64,000 nucleotides of DNA from Odiellus spinosus (lineage: Eukaryota; Arthropoda; Arachnida; Opiliones; Phalangiidae), in NCBI GenBank assembly GCA_963920705.1, contig OY987233.1:6934001-6998000 (forward strand), given 5' to 3'. This document shows, in pieces, positions 47,536-58,359 of the stretch. Position numbers and translations under genes: made by a program. Numbering within the stretch: the first letter of the stretch is position 1; each line of letters opens with the position of its first letter. The notes beneath the pieces are model-generated. The model searched no databases, was not told where the DNA came from, and was given only the letters and a program-made list of their open reading frames with translations.

Positions 47536-47960
47536 GTTGACATGAAGGTGGGAGAGAATTCCCACAATCGCCTACACCCCTATACTTCCATGTAAAATGA
47601 ACTTAAAAGATGGGAAAACATGAGGTAGATTGACATTTGACACACAATCTCAAATATCATTGGGAAAAGTAGTCATTCATAACTCTACTGGACATCATAA
47701 ACAAACCTAAATAAAAAAGCGCACTAAGCCAAGGCATGATCTATAATAATTTAAGTATTTAAGGTAAAATTATCGTTGTTGATTATTTATAACAATAATT
47801 AATTTTAATAAATAATGAAACTTTAACTACATAAATAAAATTGGTAGCTTAATACTCACATATTACGGAAATGTATTGGGGATAACTAGCACGTGGGCAA
47901 CTTCAGGGGTCTGCTAGTTAAAAGGATTTTTTTTTTTTTTTTTTTTTTTTTTAAACATTG

Positions 47961-48537
47961 CTAGCTAGCAGGCTGGGAAATAAGGATAATTTTTAAACTG
48001 GACTTATGGCCAGTAGAGCCCAAGCGGTTTAATTAAAAAACTGGACATTGGCCAGTTACAATTTTCACGAGCTTGACAATCTGAAATTATGACGTAGGAC
48101 TATGAAGTAGGCTAAGAAACAGAACTAAATTTTGGAATTAATTAACTGGCCATGTGGCCAGTAGACCCCCAAGCATTTAATTTTTAAACTGGCCCAGCTA
48201 ATTTTTAAACTGGACTTTTGTCCAGTAAACCCGCCTTATTTCCCAGCCTGCTGGGAAATATGGATAATTTTTAAACTGGACTTGTGGCCAGTAGAGCCCA
48301 AGCGGTTTAATTAAAAAACTGGACATTGGCCAGTTACAATTTTCACGAGCTTGACAATCTGAAATTATGACGTAGGACTATGAAGTAGGCTAAGAAACAG
48401 AACTAAATTTTGGAATTAATTAACTGGCCATGTGGCCAGTAGACCCCCATGCATTTAATTTTTAAACTGGCCCAGCTAATTTTTAAACTGGACTTTTGTC
48501 CAGTAAAACCGCCTTATTTCCCAGCCTGCTAGCTAGG
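47961..48537. mobile_element. Tandemly doubled inverted-repeat element
   Basis: Two copies of a 278 bp unit head to tail. The first begins CTAGCTAGCAGGCTGGGAAA. At the junction (about 48237-48255) the right end TTTCCCAGCCTGC of copy 1 merges directly into GCTGGGAAATA of copy 2. Copy 2 ends CCCAGCCTGCTAGCTAG. Units differ at only a few positions. Internal GGCCAGTAG/CTGGCCA words are also palindromic. Confidence 0.85.
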
Positions 48538-49365
48538 CTTAGAAAAAAGTATTCCCCCCCCCCCCGGTGTCCTTTGTATATTGAATAACTAAACTTATCC
48601 CATTCATAGTTCCTTTAATCTATTTATCACATTGTAGAGTTAATAAAATAGTTTTTTAAATTAAAAGAACTGATCGAAGCAAAAACAATAAACTGGTTTT
48701 TGACATGTCTTATTTCTAAGACTGCTTAACTCCAAGTACATATATTGTGTTAATCTATTTTTGGTATATTTTACTCCAAAGTGTCTCGTATTCATGTATT
48801 CCTTTGCTTTGTCAGGGCACAATAAGTGTGTAGCTTTTTCTACCTGACTAATAAAAATTATTATTATAAATTTGGAGAGAACTGGAAGTGGAAATTTTCG
48901 TTCAGCGATGAGCCGATGCTTTTGGTAGCCTTTAGGTTGCTATGATTCGGGTCATTGAACGCAGGATTATAAAAAATGGGTATTCTTTTCAGCAGAAGAA
49001 TTCTAAGTAACCTGACAAATCCCATGATTAGCTGCAGTCTGCACTCTGCAGCTGCTCTTTCAGTATAGGAGTTCATTGCAAAGCCTGCATATAGGTGGGG
49101 GGCGTGATAAGTTTTATGTCAATATTTCAAAGGATGAATTATGCTGAAATTGATGAAAGTTAACTAATCATTAAATATAATTTAACACCGGTAAGTTGCA
49201 AACTGAATTATCATTCATCATCTAAGGATATTGGAGGCTTGAAACACCAATTTTAAATCTAAGTTATCCCATTAAACCATAGCATAGAAGCCTTGGCAAA
49301 AATTGAAAAGCTCAAGAGAAGAGAGTCAAAATAAGGAAACTTCTAAGTAACCGTAAAAATTGAAA

Positions 49366-52300
49366 ATGTTAACTCTTCAAGACGGAAATGATGATGCCCA
49401 GGTGACTAACATGACAACTGGAAGCAATAAGGTATCTTTGTGATTTCTGCAATAGCAAAAGACCATGAAATAACTGTTACATGGCTTCAACTAGCATAGT
49501 TAATACTTAGAATTCAACTATCTTATTCCTGTTCTCAGTCTAGAGCTGATACGGTTGACTTAACTGATCAATCACTACTAGTAGATATATCTGACGCTCT
49601 AAGCGAAAGGGACAAAGTGAAATTTACTGTCCATACCAAGGTAGGTCTTTCAACGTTATTATTATCCAAATTGTTTAAGAGCTTGCTTCAATCCTAAAAT
49701 CATTCCAGACAACCTTGCCCGAATTCAACAAACCAGATTTTTCAGTTGTCCGTCAACATGAAGAGTTTATCTGGCTCCATGATTCTATCGAAGAAGATGA
49801 GAGATATGCGGGTTATATCGTAAGTTGTCCAAATTTTGATACCAAATCTATGTTCAATAACTCGTTTTCTAGATCCCACCTGCTCCACCAAGACCCGATT
49901 TTGACGCCTCTCGCGAGAAATTACAAAAGTTAGGTGAAGGAGAGGGAACTATCCCTAAAGAAGAGTTTCTAAAGATGAAACAAGAACTTGAGGCGTAAGA
50001 ATTTTTGGCTATATACTGAAACAAATACACAACTCAAATGATTTGTGTTTTTTTTTTAGGGAGTACTTAGCGACATTTAAAAAGACAGTAGCTATGCATG
50101 AGATGTTTTTACAGAGGCTCGCTATTCATCCAATATTTAAAACTGATAATAACTTCAGAGTATTCTTAGAATATGAACAAGAAGTAAGTTTCTTTCGACC
50201 TTCATATACGTGTAGATTATAATGCCAAAAATTATTCTAGTTATCCGTCAGAGGTAAAAACCGTAAAGAAAAACTAGCTGGTCTTTTCAGTAATATCAGC
50301 AAATCAGCCGATGACCTGTTGTTGTCCACGACACAAAAGGTCTTTCAATTTTTCTTCTCATTTACATAGATTTTCGAAGAAAACTTTTTTTTGTTTTTAT
50401 AGGATGTGGATGACTTTTTTGAACATGAGAAAACATTCTTAGTTGAATATCATACTCAAATTAAAGACGCTTCGGCCAAATCTGATAGAATGACCAGGGC
50501 TCATAAAAGTAAGTTCAATAATTGATTATTCTAGTTGTTCTAACAGCCTTCTACTAGCGAATTCAAACTAATAGTATTGGGTAGTGGTATTGATAATGAG
50601 AAGCCATAGATGGCGCTTGCAACTTAATTTTTCAAAACTATCAAAATTATATAGAAAAGTTGCGCTAGAACCAAAAATATCAATGTCGGAAATGCGAGCT
50701 AGCTTAGGGAAAGTTATGAGAGAGCATTTGATCTATGAAAGAGAGGTAAATTCTGGGTGGGTTTATAATTAGACCCTCTGTATTAACGGAGTAAGAACAC
50801 TGCCTCTACCTTGTGGAAGTTAAGAAACTTCATAACCTCGCAGTTTTACACATAATTTACGCGGTTTTCCTCTTGTAGATGTTGCCGATTGCTACATTAA
50901 GATATCTTCTTCGTTAGTCCAACTAGCTACGATAGACGGTTCAGAACTGGAAAAGTAAACTAAAAATTGCATATCTTACCCTTTACCCCTGCAATATTCT
51001 GCTAATCTTATTCGTTTGTTTAGATTCTTTAGCAAGGTGTCAGAAACTCTGGAAAAGATCAGGGTATATATAAATTAAAATGCAGTAAAACCTCGTTACA
51101 CCAAAAAAAATTCTTATGACAAAATTTTTTAAATTCCCATTATGTTAGATATAGGCCTAGTTTAAGCAGACGAAGTTTTAGCGGACGAATTCTTGTTCTA
51201 ATGAACCAGTGATCTTGATCAAAGCCAAGGCCTAGCAACTACAACTTTGGTTATAACAAAATTTGCATCAATTCTTTACTTTTTAAAACCAGTGAAGCAG
51301 ACTAACTTTTAGGCCCAATTTTAGTGAACAAACTCTTGTTATAACGAAAAAGTTAACTTTTTCATTATAACCAGTGATATTAACCAAACACTTTTCGTTG
51401 TTTACAATGCAAGGGCCTAGGAACTATACCAAAATGGGTTCTTTAACTTCTTTCCTCCCCCCAGAATTAATATAACGAGGTTTTAATCAAGAAAGTATCC
51501 ACAGGCTCTTAAGATTAATTTCATTTTTAACGTTTGTTAAGAAAATTGAAGGTAGAGTGGCATCTGACGAAGACTTAAAATTATCAGACATATTACGATA
51601 TTATACGAGAGATACGGCTGCGGCGAAAGGCTTGTTATATAGGAGACTAAGGTGCCTTGCTAACTATGAAAACGCTAATAGAAATTTAGAGAAAGCCAGA
51701 ACCAAAAATAAAGATGTCCAATTGGTAATTGATCCGTAGTGTTTAAAATTAGCTTAGAAATTTTATTTTAAACTGCGTAATTGCAGGCGGAAACTTCGCA
51801 ACAAGAAGCTTGCGAAAAGTTTGAAGCCATATCAAAGCAGGCTAAGCAAGGTTGGTTTGGTTAAGAACATTTATTAATAGATTTGATATTTTTAATCTTT
51901 TGATGTTTTTACTTTTAAGAACTCTCCGATTTCAAGATGAGACGCGTTGCGGCATTCCGAAAAAATCTTGTAGAAATAGTGGAATTAGAAATTAAACATG
52001 CCAAAGTGAGTATATAACCATAAAAGGGGAAGTACTTAAGTAATTTTGGAAAACAAATCAATATAATACGTTAAGAAAATCTTAAGCTATGAGTGACTTG
52101 CAAACTTGGTCAAAACCCATGAATCTAGAGTGGTTCAGGGACACATTTGAGAAAACATAGTGTGGTTTTAGGACCAAATTTGAGAATGTATAGTGGCTTT
52201 GGATCAATTTTGAGGTAGCAGGGACCAAATTTGAGGATATTTTATGGGTTATACCCTCTTCAGACGAGGCATAATTAACCGAAGTTTAATTCTATTTAAC

Positions 52301-52825
52301 TGAGGTTTATTGAACTAAGAAGGCTATGTAAACCTTGGTTAAATCTGATTAAACCGGCTAATTACACCTCGTCTGAAGAGAGTAGTAGGATCAAATTTAA
52401 GAATGTAGCGCAGTTTAGGACCAAGTGGAGAATGTTTTGTGGGCTAGGATCAAATTAGAGATCTTGGGACCAAATTTCAGAATGTTTTATGGGTTATACC
52501 CTCTTCAGATGAGGCATAATTAACCAAGGTTTATTAAACTAAGATTAAATCAGCTAATCTAGAGGGTATTAGGATCAAATTTGATTATGTAGTGGGTCTT
52601 GGGACCTAAATTTGAGAATGCAGTGTGGTTGAGACCCAATTTGAAAATCTATATTGCTACTAACGGGCTAATTTGAAATTCTAGGGTGCCTTTTAGGATT
52701 AAATTCAAGAATCTATTGTATAGTTTGATACATTGAGGTGTAACTGTTCTTGTAAATTTCAGGCCCAAACCCAACTTTTAAAGAGCTGTTTAAGCACTTT
52801 ACAAGATGATAATAACACGATATAA
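49366..52825 (+). CDS. SNX6: Sorting nexin-6 (SNX5/6/32 group)
   Basis: PX-BAR protein of the retromer-associated ESCPE-1/SNX-BAR coat that tubulates endosomes for retrograde and recycling traffic. Thirteen exons (49366-49431, 49539-49640, 49709-49819, 49873-49994, 50060-50183, 50241-50339, 50403-50508, 50879-50954, 51024-51063, 51542-51724, 51787-51850, 51920-52005, 52763-52825) total 1242 nt, 413 residues (human about 406). [126 protein letters not shown]. Start ATG 49366 gives a short variable N-terminus like the family's. Most introns are 53-69 nt; introns 7, 9 and 12 are enlarged by repeats. Confidence 0.97.
50595..50753 (+). other. Unexplained open segment in SNX6 intron 7
   Basis: An open frame with protein-like composition ([32 protein letters not shown]) ending at GAGAG|GTAAAT lies between SNX6 exons 7 and 8. 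Exons 7 and 8 join in phase without it and no SNX6 relative has such an insert. Possibly a fragment of another gene or chance. Not recognised. Confidence 0.2.
51083..51486. mobile_element. pogo/Tigger-like MITE in SNX6 intron 9
   Basis: Ends CAGTAAAACCTCGTTA and TAACGAGGTTTT are the pattern of pogo-group (Tc1/mariner) termini. The interior carries AGCGGACGAATTCTTGTT / AACAAACTCTTG-type repeats and no transposase. It accounts for the size of this intron. Confidence 0.6.
52110..52720. repeat. Degenerate GGACCAAATTTGAGAATG repeats with two small MITEs (family E)
   Basis: In SNX6 intron 12, about a dozen diverged copies of a 35-45 bp unit (TGTGGTTTTAGGACCAAATT TGAGAATG). Inserted are MITE E1 at 52250-52386 (ATACCCTCTTCAGACGAGGC ... 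CTCGTCTGAAGAGAGTAG) and a shortened E2 at 52494-52570. Similar REGGACCAAAT words occur near 25240-25320. Confidence 0.6.
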
Positions 52826-54005
52826 AAAAAAAAGAAACAATGTCAAACCTTTCAAAAAGTATTTTGCGATTCAGCGGTGCTGGCCTGTTTATTGGGACCA
52901 TCAGTGCCTATAATATATATAGAAAAAAATGAACAATAACTATTTGGTGAGGATGAAAAGTCATTGAAAACAACTTTTCGCTGGCTTATAAGATTAAAAA
53001 AAATTGAGAAACTGGGACTTTTATCAGTAAAAATGGATTTAAAATAAACTATACCGCAAAATTTTGATATAACATAAAAAACCTTAAGTTTCGGATTAAA
53101 AATAACGCTAAACTCGCTGCGAGCTCACTGATTAAATAGATACTGTTTATCAAATTAAAATTGGCTTTGTAATTTTATAATTTAATCACCTTTTTGTCCT
53201 TAATCTTTAAAATTAAATTTTGCGCTTCAATTATTTGTTTAGTTTATATTATAAGTGTTAACTAATTTTGCGCAAGTATAGCGAAACATTTATTTTGTAA
53301 TGTGTTTGATACTACTAAGTCATGTTGGCTATGGAAAATTCACCTCTATATTATACAAAAGATAAAAGTTATTGTTACGAGGAAAAATAAATAAATATCA
53401 TTTATTTATATTACGAGTATTCATTTTTTAACTATAATTAATGTTGGGCGCTATTATGATCTATTAGAAAAAAAAAACTTTACGCGTTTTACTAGAAAAA
53501 TACGTAAACAGTTTCATGATTCATAATCGGTAATCGTTACTTTCCAAGTAATGGAATTCGCCCAGAATTAGCTAAAATCATTGAGAGAAAATTAATATGC
53601 CACAAATACGGTCCCAATTAGAAATATGTTTAGATTAAACACCAAAAATATCACATTAAAGAACTATCCATAATGGAAAAAAATATAGCAACGCTCTACT
53701 ACCAAGTAAACATCTGAAGAGAGAATATACTATTTAGCAGTGGTGTACCTTAAGTAGGGGGGGAAGGTTTTGTTAAATTTTGTCCTTAAATGGCAAAAGC
53801 TCAACAATCGAATTTTAACCAGAACTTTTCTAAATGTAGTAAAACAGGACCTAAGACTATCGATACTCTTACCTAATATAAGTCAAATGGTTACAACCTT
53901 TACCTTTTTTAAGTTTCTTAACATAATTAAATTATAGCTACTTATGACTAAAACATTTTATTTTTAATATTTCAAATATAATGTGATAGACAAACATAAT
54001 TTCAC
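52826..54005. other. Tail-to-tail spacer between SNX6 and RDH13
   Basis: AT-rich 3' UTR/spacer. Several AATAAA-like hexamers occur (for example near 53387). No gene or recognised repeat. Confidence 0.5.
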
Positions 54006-57000
54006 TTATAATCTAACCCATTTTTCACTTATTTTCCATAAAAGTTTGGCTTGAGCCTCGTCCGAAGCTTGACCAGTAGGATCAACTTCTTTACAATTAC
54101 TGTAAAAATACAGCGCATTACAATTTTAAAGACGTACAAAATCTGTAGTTCAAAACCTATTACTATCAGACCCTTAATGGTTGCCTCTCCCTAAGATAGA
54201 TAGTGCCACTTAACCAATGAGGCAGGGTTGCTAGAAGAGTTTGCCAGCAAGAACGACTCCTTGGTTAAGTGACGCCATCTAAGGTAGAGTCAACTATTAA
54301 AGTGGACACGCAACCAGGCCTTGTCAAATTGATCTCATGCCAAGCTCGCAAATTTAATCTTTAGAAATTTAAAATAATTCCCGAGGCTGTTTTTACATAA
54401 TAGTGACATTGGTTTCTATAACAAAAGGAATTGGCTTACCCGATGAGGCAAGTCAAAAAAAAAAAAAGGTCCAAATTGGAAAGTTCCAACAGAGTTCGAC
54501 CAAATGAAATAACCCGAAATTCCACAGTGGACCAAAAAGATTTAAATTTTGGTACACTTTTGTTGAATTACGGTTATTTCTTAAGGTCTTTTTGGTCAAA
54601 TTCTGTATGTATTTTCCAAAGCGGGTCAAGTTGCGTGTCTACTTTAATGGTCGGATAATAAACCCAAGCCTACCTATAATATTTTCCATTTTGTATATCT
54701 TTAGACAATGCACAATGAATGGTAACTTGGGCACCTTGTCTGGGAGTTTTCAGTATAAGCCATAAAAATGGCCCAACAATAAAGGATGATATGTACGAAT
54801 TTTTATACGACATATCGTTGAATATGTCGGTATTAACTATGCCAGGATGTAAGGCGCAAGTAATGACACCAGTCCCTAAGAAAATGTAATACTATAGAAC
54901 ATAAAGGGAGAATGCAACCTAACAACAATTTTTTTTATTGATTCCTTATTGTTTAAAACTGACCCGTAAAATAGGCTTAGCGGGATTCATGGAGATCCTG
55001 ATTTCCTCGCGTGTAAGTTCTAGCAACCAATCGAACGCGATTGTAATTCTCGTGGAGATCTCACGTGATCTCTTTGCTCATTGATCGCTAGACCTTACAC
55101 GAAGGAAATTCAGGATCTCCATGAACCCCGCTAAGCCTATTTTCCAGGTAAGTTTTAAACTTATTTTTATATTAGTATTTGTTTTGTAAACTTTTTATTG
55201 GTGGATTAGCCCTATTTAAACGATAAGGTATCGGTAAAAAAAAAAAATAAAAAAAAAAAATCACTTGTTATTAGGTTGCATTCTCCCTTTAACACTTCTA
55301 AATTGCTACACCTATATAATGGTCAGGGTTTGTGGCAAAACATTTTACCTTTTAATCTCTCGCTTAGTTCTTTTGTAAATAAGATATTAGCCATCTTGCT
55401 CTTGCTATAAGCGTCTCTGCCTTTGTAATTTTTATCACAGTTAAAATCTTTAAAGTCAATTTCACTTCTAGTATGAGCGACGCTAGAAACGTTGATTATC
55501 CTACTAGGTTGGCTAGATTTAATTTTCTCCAACAATAGGTTGGTTAGTAAAAAATGCCCTGAAAAATTAAATTTTCAGCAGATTCTCTAGCCTTTATGGG
55601 CTAGTAATGGTAAATAATTAAAGGAAAGGTTCAGGCAAAAATAATTCTCATTATCATACAAGAAACGACAGGTTCAAAGATATTAGATCTATTTCAAGAT
55701 AATTCAGGGTTGCCACATTTTTTTCAGATTCGAATTCCCTGACTTTTCCAGGTTTTTTCCCGACCTTTTACTTTTCCCTGTTTTCCCTGACCTGTGGCAA
55801 CCCTGAGATTGGTCACTATCTGACGAGTTTATAAGAACCGTGAACTCAAATAAATTTCTTTTTTAAATTATCCCTTACCCAAAAAAGTTAGTCTTAAGAG
55901 GTCTTGGGGAAGTCTTTCATTATATCAAGAAGTCTTGGTGAAGTCTCAAAGACTTCCCCAAGGCTTTTGTAGTGTTTTTGAGGACCTCTTCAGATCAGAC
56001 TAACTCTTTTCAGTAAGGGAATATTGCTAGCGTTAAAGACTAAAGTAGACTCGCAATCTGACTCGATTCAAGCGTTATCAATGTGTTCCCTTAGAATAAC
56101 GAAAGAAATCAGCTTTCCTAAAGAGGAAAAATCTTCCAATATAATCAAAAATGGTTCTACTTCAAAGGAATTCGGCTAAATGGACCAAATAAAATAATTA
56201 GAATTCAACAAGAATAGCAGCTTTGGTCCACTTTTGATGAATTCAGGTTATTTCATTTGATCTACTTGACCGAATTCTGTTGTTATTTTACAACTTGGAC
56301 CATTTTTGACTAAATTAGATTATTCCTTATTGGGCAAGCTGATTTCTTGGTTATAATAAGAGTGCACATCGAAATGAATAGTGATACCGATGTCACGCAC
56401 ATGTGAAAACAGCTTAGGAAATTTTTTCGATTTCTTGTTATTAAATTCTCAAGCTTAGCACGAGATCAATTTGACAAGGCCTCGAATCGAGTCAGGTCAC
56501 ATGTCTACTTTAAAAGTTATTAAGCATAGCTAATGAGAAATAAGGTTTTTCTATTTAAAAACGTGGCCTTCTTGAAATGTCATTATTTTTACCCGATACT
56601 TTCCTTTATCTAAAATAGCTAAGACTAGTTGTCTTTTCTACATGGTTGCAATCTAGACTACAAAGCCTACCTAAATGATTAACACCCATTTGTATTTCAA
56701 AACCGTCTTCCGTCAGTTTTTTCTTAGACGAATCCATCATGACACCAGCATTATTAATTAAAAAATTAACTTCTTTTTCATCTGAAAAACCCATTAGTAA
56801 GCAATCCAACCTAATTAAAGACTTGTCTAATAAAGCTTACATTCCCTTACTATTATTGATGTTCGATGCGAATTTTCTGACTGACGCCAATGAGGCTAAA
56901 TCCAAATGTTTACAATAAAGGAATTTGTTTTGGGTTTCTAAGGCTATTTCCCGTCTGGTTTCTTCGCAACTTGTCATATTTCGACATGCCATGATGACCC

Positions 57001-57895
57001 TAGCACCTTAATAATCACAATCGATAAGATTCATAAACTTAATTAGCGAGAACTTATTTATAAACAATAACCTCTCTTAGAAAAATCTCGGACAACTTCT
57101 TTTCCAATCCCGCGATTAGCTCCAGTAATAATTACGGTTTTTCCTTCTAGTCTTTCAGTACCCGTATAACGACAACCACCGGCATATTCCCTTAAAAAAG
57201 ACTGCGATTCACATACCATGAAACTAACTATCATTTACGGACGGTTTTACAAGCATAAAGTTAAGGTTATACCCTCTTCAGAGGAGGCATAATTAACCGA
57301 GGTTAAATCTGATTAAACCAGCTAATTATGCCTTGTCTGAAGAGAGTATTAGCCTCTCCGAAGAATGTTTGTTGACTAATTTTCCCTTTTTTTTGATGAG
57401 CCAAAATGGAAACCCATTATGCTAACTACTACTACAATACATAGTTTTCAGTAAAGGGGCAAAAGATAATTCCACCCCTCTTACCCAGCTTTGCTTTCAT
57501 TCCCAGGTTGCCAGGAGCTTGTGAGTGCAGTTCAGAACAGATCAGTTTCAAAACTGAACTCTAGCCTTTCCCTCTGCACTCACAAGTGGTTGGCAACATG
57601 GGGGGAACGGCACTTACCCCCTTTAGTGAAAACTATGTATATTGACTCTAGGGCAGCTGCAAAATCCTGCTAGGGTAGTTGTTAACTTATCTTTTTCAGG
57701 TTTTCTTGTCTGCCAACCATCTCATATGCCTAATATCAGTTACATGCGTTATTTTGTCCATGCATGCACATAGCAGCCCCATGGAATTGATCAAATATAA
57801 ACCACAAAAAAAGATTACTTGAAAAGCAACACAAGACCCACTGAAGTACCTATAGCACTCATAATAACCATCGGTTTTGTTGGTTTGTAAACCAT
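54006..57895 (-). CDS. RDH13: RDH13-like retinol dehydrogenase (short-chain dehydrogenase)
   Basis: NADP-dependent short-chain dehydrogenase reducing retinaldehyde; RDH13 is associated with the inner mitochondrial membrane. Seven exons (57819-57895, 57072-57190, 56851-57006, 56671-56781, 55349-55558, 54674-54875, 54006-54099) total 969 nt, 322 residues in frame. Exon 1 encodes a hydrophobic N-terminal anchor ([16 protein letters not shown]) aligning with the SALGTVAGAAVLLK start of RDH13. Then come [13 protein letters not shown] (cofactor TGxxxGIG), [10 protein letters not shown] (NNAG), [28 protein letters not shown] (catalytic Ser), [16 protein letters not shown] (catalytic YxxxK) and [11 protein letters not shown]. 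The acceptor of exon 4 (TACTAATGGGTTTTTCAG) was chosen over two nearer AGs because it gives a 69 nt intron and the family-length loop. Introns hold MITEs A6, A7, B4, C6. Confidence 0.95.
54298..54647. mobile_element. MITE family A copy 6
   Basis: Ends TTAAAGTGGACACGCAACC and GGTCAAGTTGCGTGTCTACTTTAA (overlapping the last bases of RDH13 intron 6). The centre has TCCACAGTGGACC. About 350 bp. Confidence 0.72.
54902..55292. mobile_element. MITE family B copy 4
   Basis: The best preserved copy: TAAAGGGAGAATGCAACC ... GGTTGCATTCTCCCTTTA, inner AAAATAGGCTTAGCGGG / CCCGCTAAGCCTATTTT and GGAGATCCTGAATTTCC-type core. In RDH13 intron 5. Confidence 0.82.
55705..55805. mobile_element. 101 bp hAT-like miniature element
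   Basis: CAGGGTTGCCACA ... TGTGGCAACCCTG with TTTTCCCTGACC words inside. Flanks AGATAATT / AGATTGGT match only partly, so the duplication is worn. Similar TTCCCTGAC words occur near 46870-46925. Confidence 0.6.
55872..56019. mobile_element. Palindromic MITE family C copy 6 (short)
   Basis: 148 bp, CCCTTACCC ... AGTAAGGG, with AGTCTTAAGAGGTCTTGG and AGGACCTCTTCAGATCAGAC. The flanking dinucleotides (AT / AA) differ by one base. Confidence 0.75.
56041..56513. mobile_element. MITE family A copy 7
   Basis: Ends TAAAGTAGACTCGCAATC and CAGGTCACATGTCTACTTTA, preceded by CTCGAATCGAGT. The centre is the inverted pair AGCTTTGGTCCACTTTTG and its neighbours. In RDH13 intron 4. Confidence 0.75.
57268..57351. 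mobile_element. MITE family E copy 3 (minimal)
   Basis: 84 bp: TTATACCCTCTTCAGAGGAG ... CTTGTCTGAAGAGAGTATTA, with GGCATAATTAACC / GCTAATTATGCC inside. Same family as 52250-52386. In RDH13 intron 1. Confidence 0.75.
57507..57597. repeat. Imperfect hairpin, RDH13 intron 1
   Basis: GTTGCCAGGAGCTTGTGAGTGCAG faces CTGCACTCACAAGTGGTTGGCAAC, and inside them GATCAGTTT faces AAACTGA. A small transposon remnant is the simplest reading. Confidence 0.6.
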
Positions 57896-58359
57896 TATCT
57901 AAAAAAAAAAGCAATACCTCAACTGTTAATTGAACAAAATGAGCAATTCCAAAACACATTAAGCTTTGATCAATACTCTTCTGACCCACCAATAACAAAT
58001 TAACAATAGTATTTTGAAGATTAATTTATAAAAGGTAGTTAAAATTAAAAACATTTATGGCTTACTATACCTTTTTTAAGCTTAGGCGACGTTTAATTTC
58101 AAGAACTAGTATTTTTATTTTAACTTTATGCTTCAAAAGAAATAATATGCCTTTCAAACTGACGTACCGATAATGATAATCAGACGACTGTTGAATGATA
58201 TAAGCAGACAGCCTTTAGGAACCATAAACTACCATGGAGTAGTAATTAATATAGGAGTGGAAGAGGTAAAATTTATAGTGCGAATTTAATCACTTTTCTT
58301 GCGCCAAGTTACTTTTCCTTCTAAATTTATAGACAACTTCAAAGTCGCGGGTATTATAT

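Larger units (their letters stand above)
46274..49365. promoter_or_regulatory. Divergent spacer between PNO1 and SNX6
   Basis: Head-to-head region holding both promoters plus repeats: MITE A5, MITE C5 (46941-47130), an 91 bp hAT-like element (47445-47535), a T run (47927-47952), a duplicated inverted-repeat element (47961-48537), a C run near 48552-48563, and a TTATTATTATAAATT tail near 48850 that could be the 3' end of a decayed LINE. No other coding exon seen. Confidence 0.45.

Noticed and set aside
48864..49076. 70-codon minus-strand frame upstream of SNX6
   Set aside because: Non-ATG start or weak start, low-information peptide next to a TTATTATTATAA tail; more likely part of a decayed retrotransposon 3' end.
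56782..56850. A 24 or 30 nt intron in RDH13 using the nearest AG acceptors
   Set aside because: Frames could be made to work, but such introns would be far below the sizes seen here. The acceptor after TACTAATGGGTTTTTCAG gives a 69 nt intron and the normal family spacing before FLINNAG.
57219..57234. RDH13 starting at the two ATGs just upstream of exon 2 (57219 or 57234)
   Set aside because: A better first exon with the RDH13-type membrane anchor lies at 57819-57895 and joins in frame at TTTAAG|GGAATATG.
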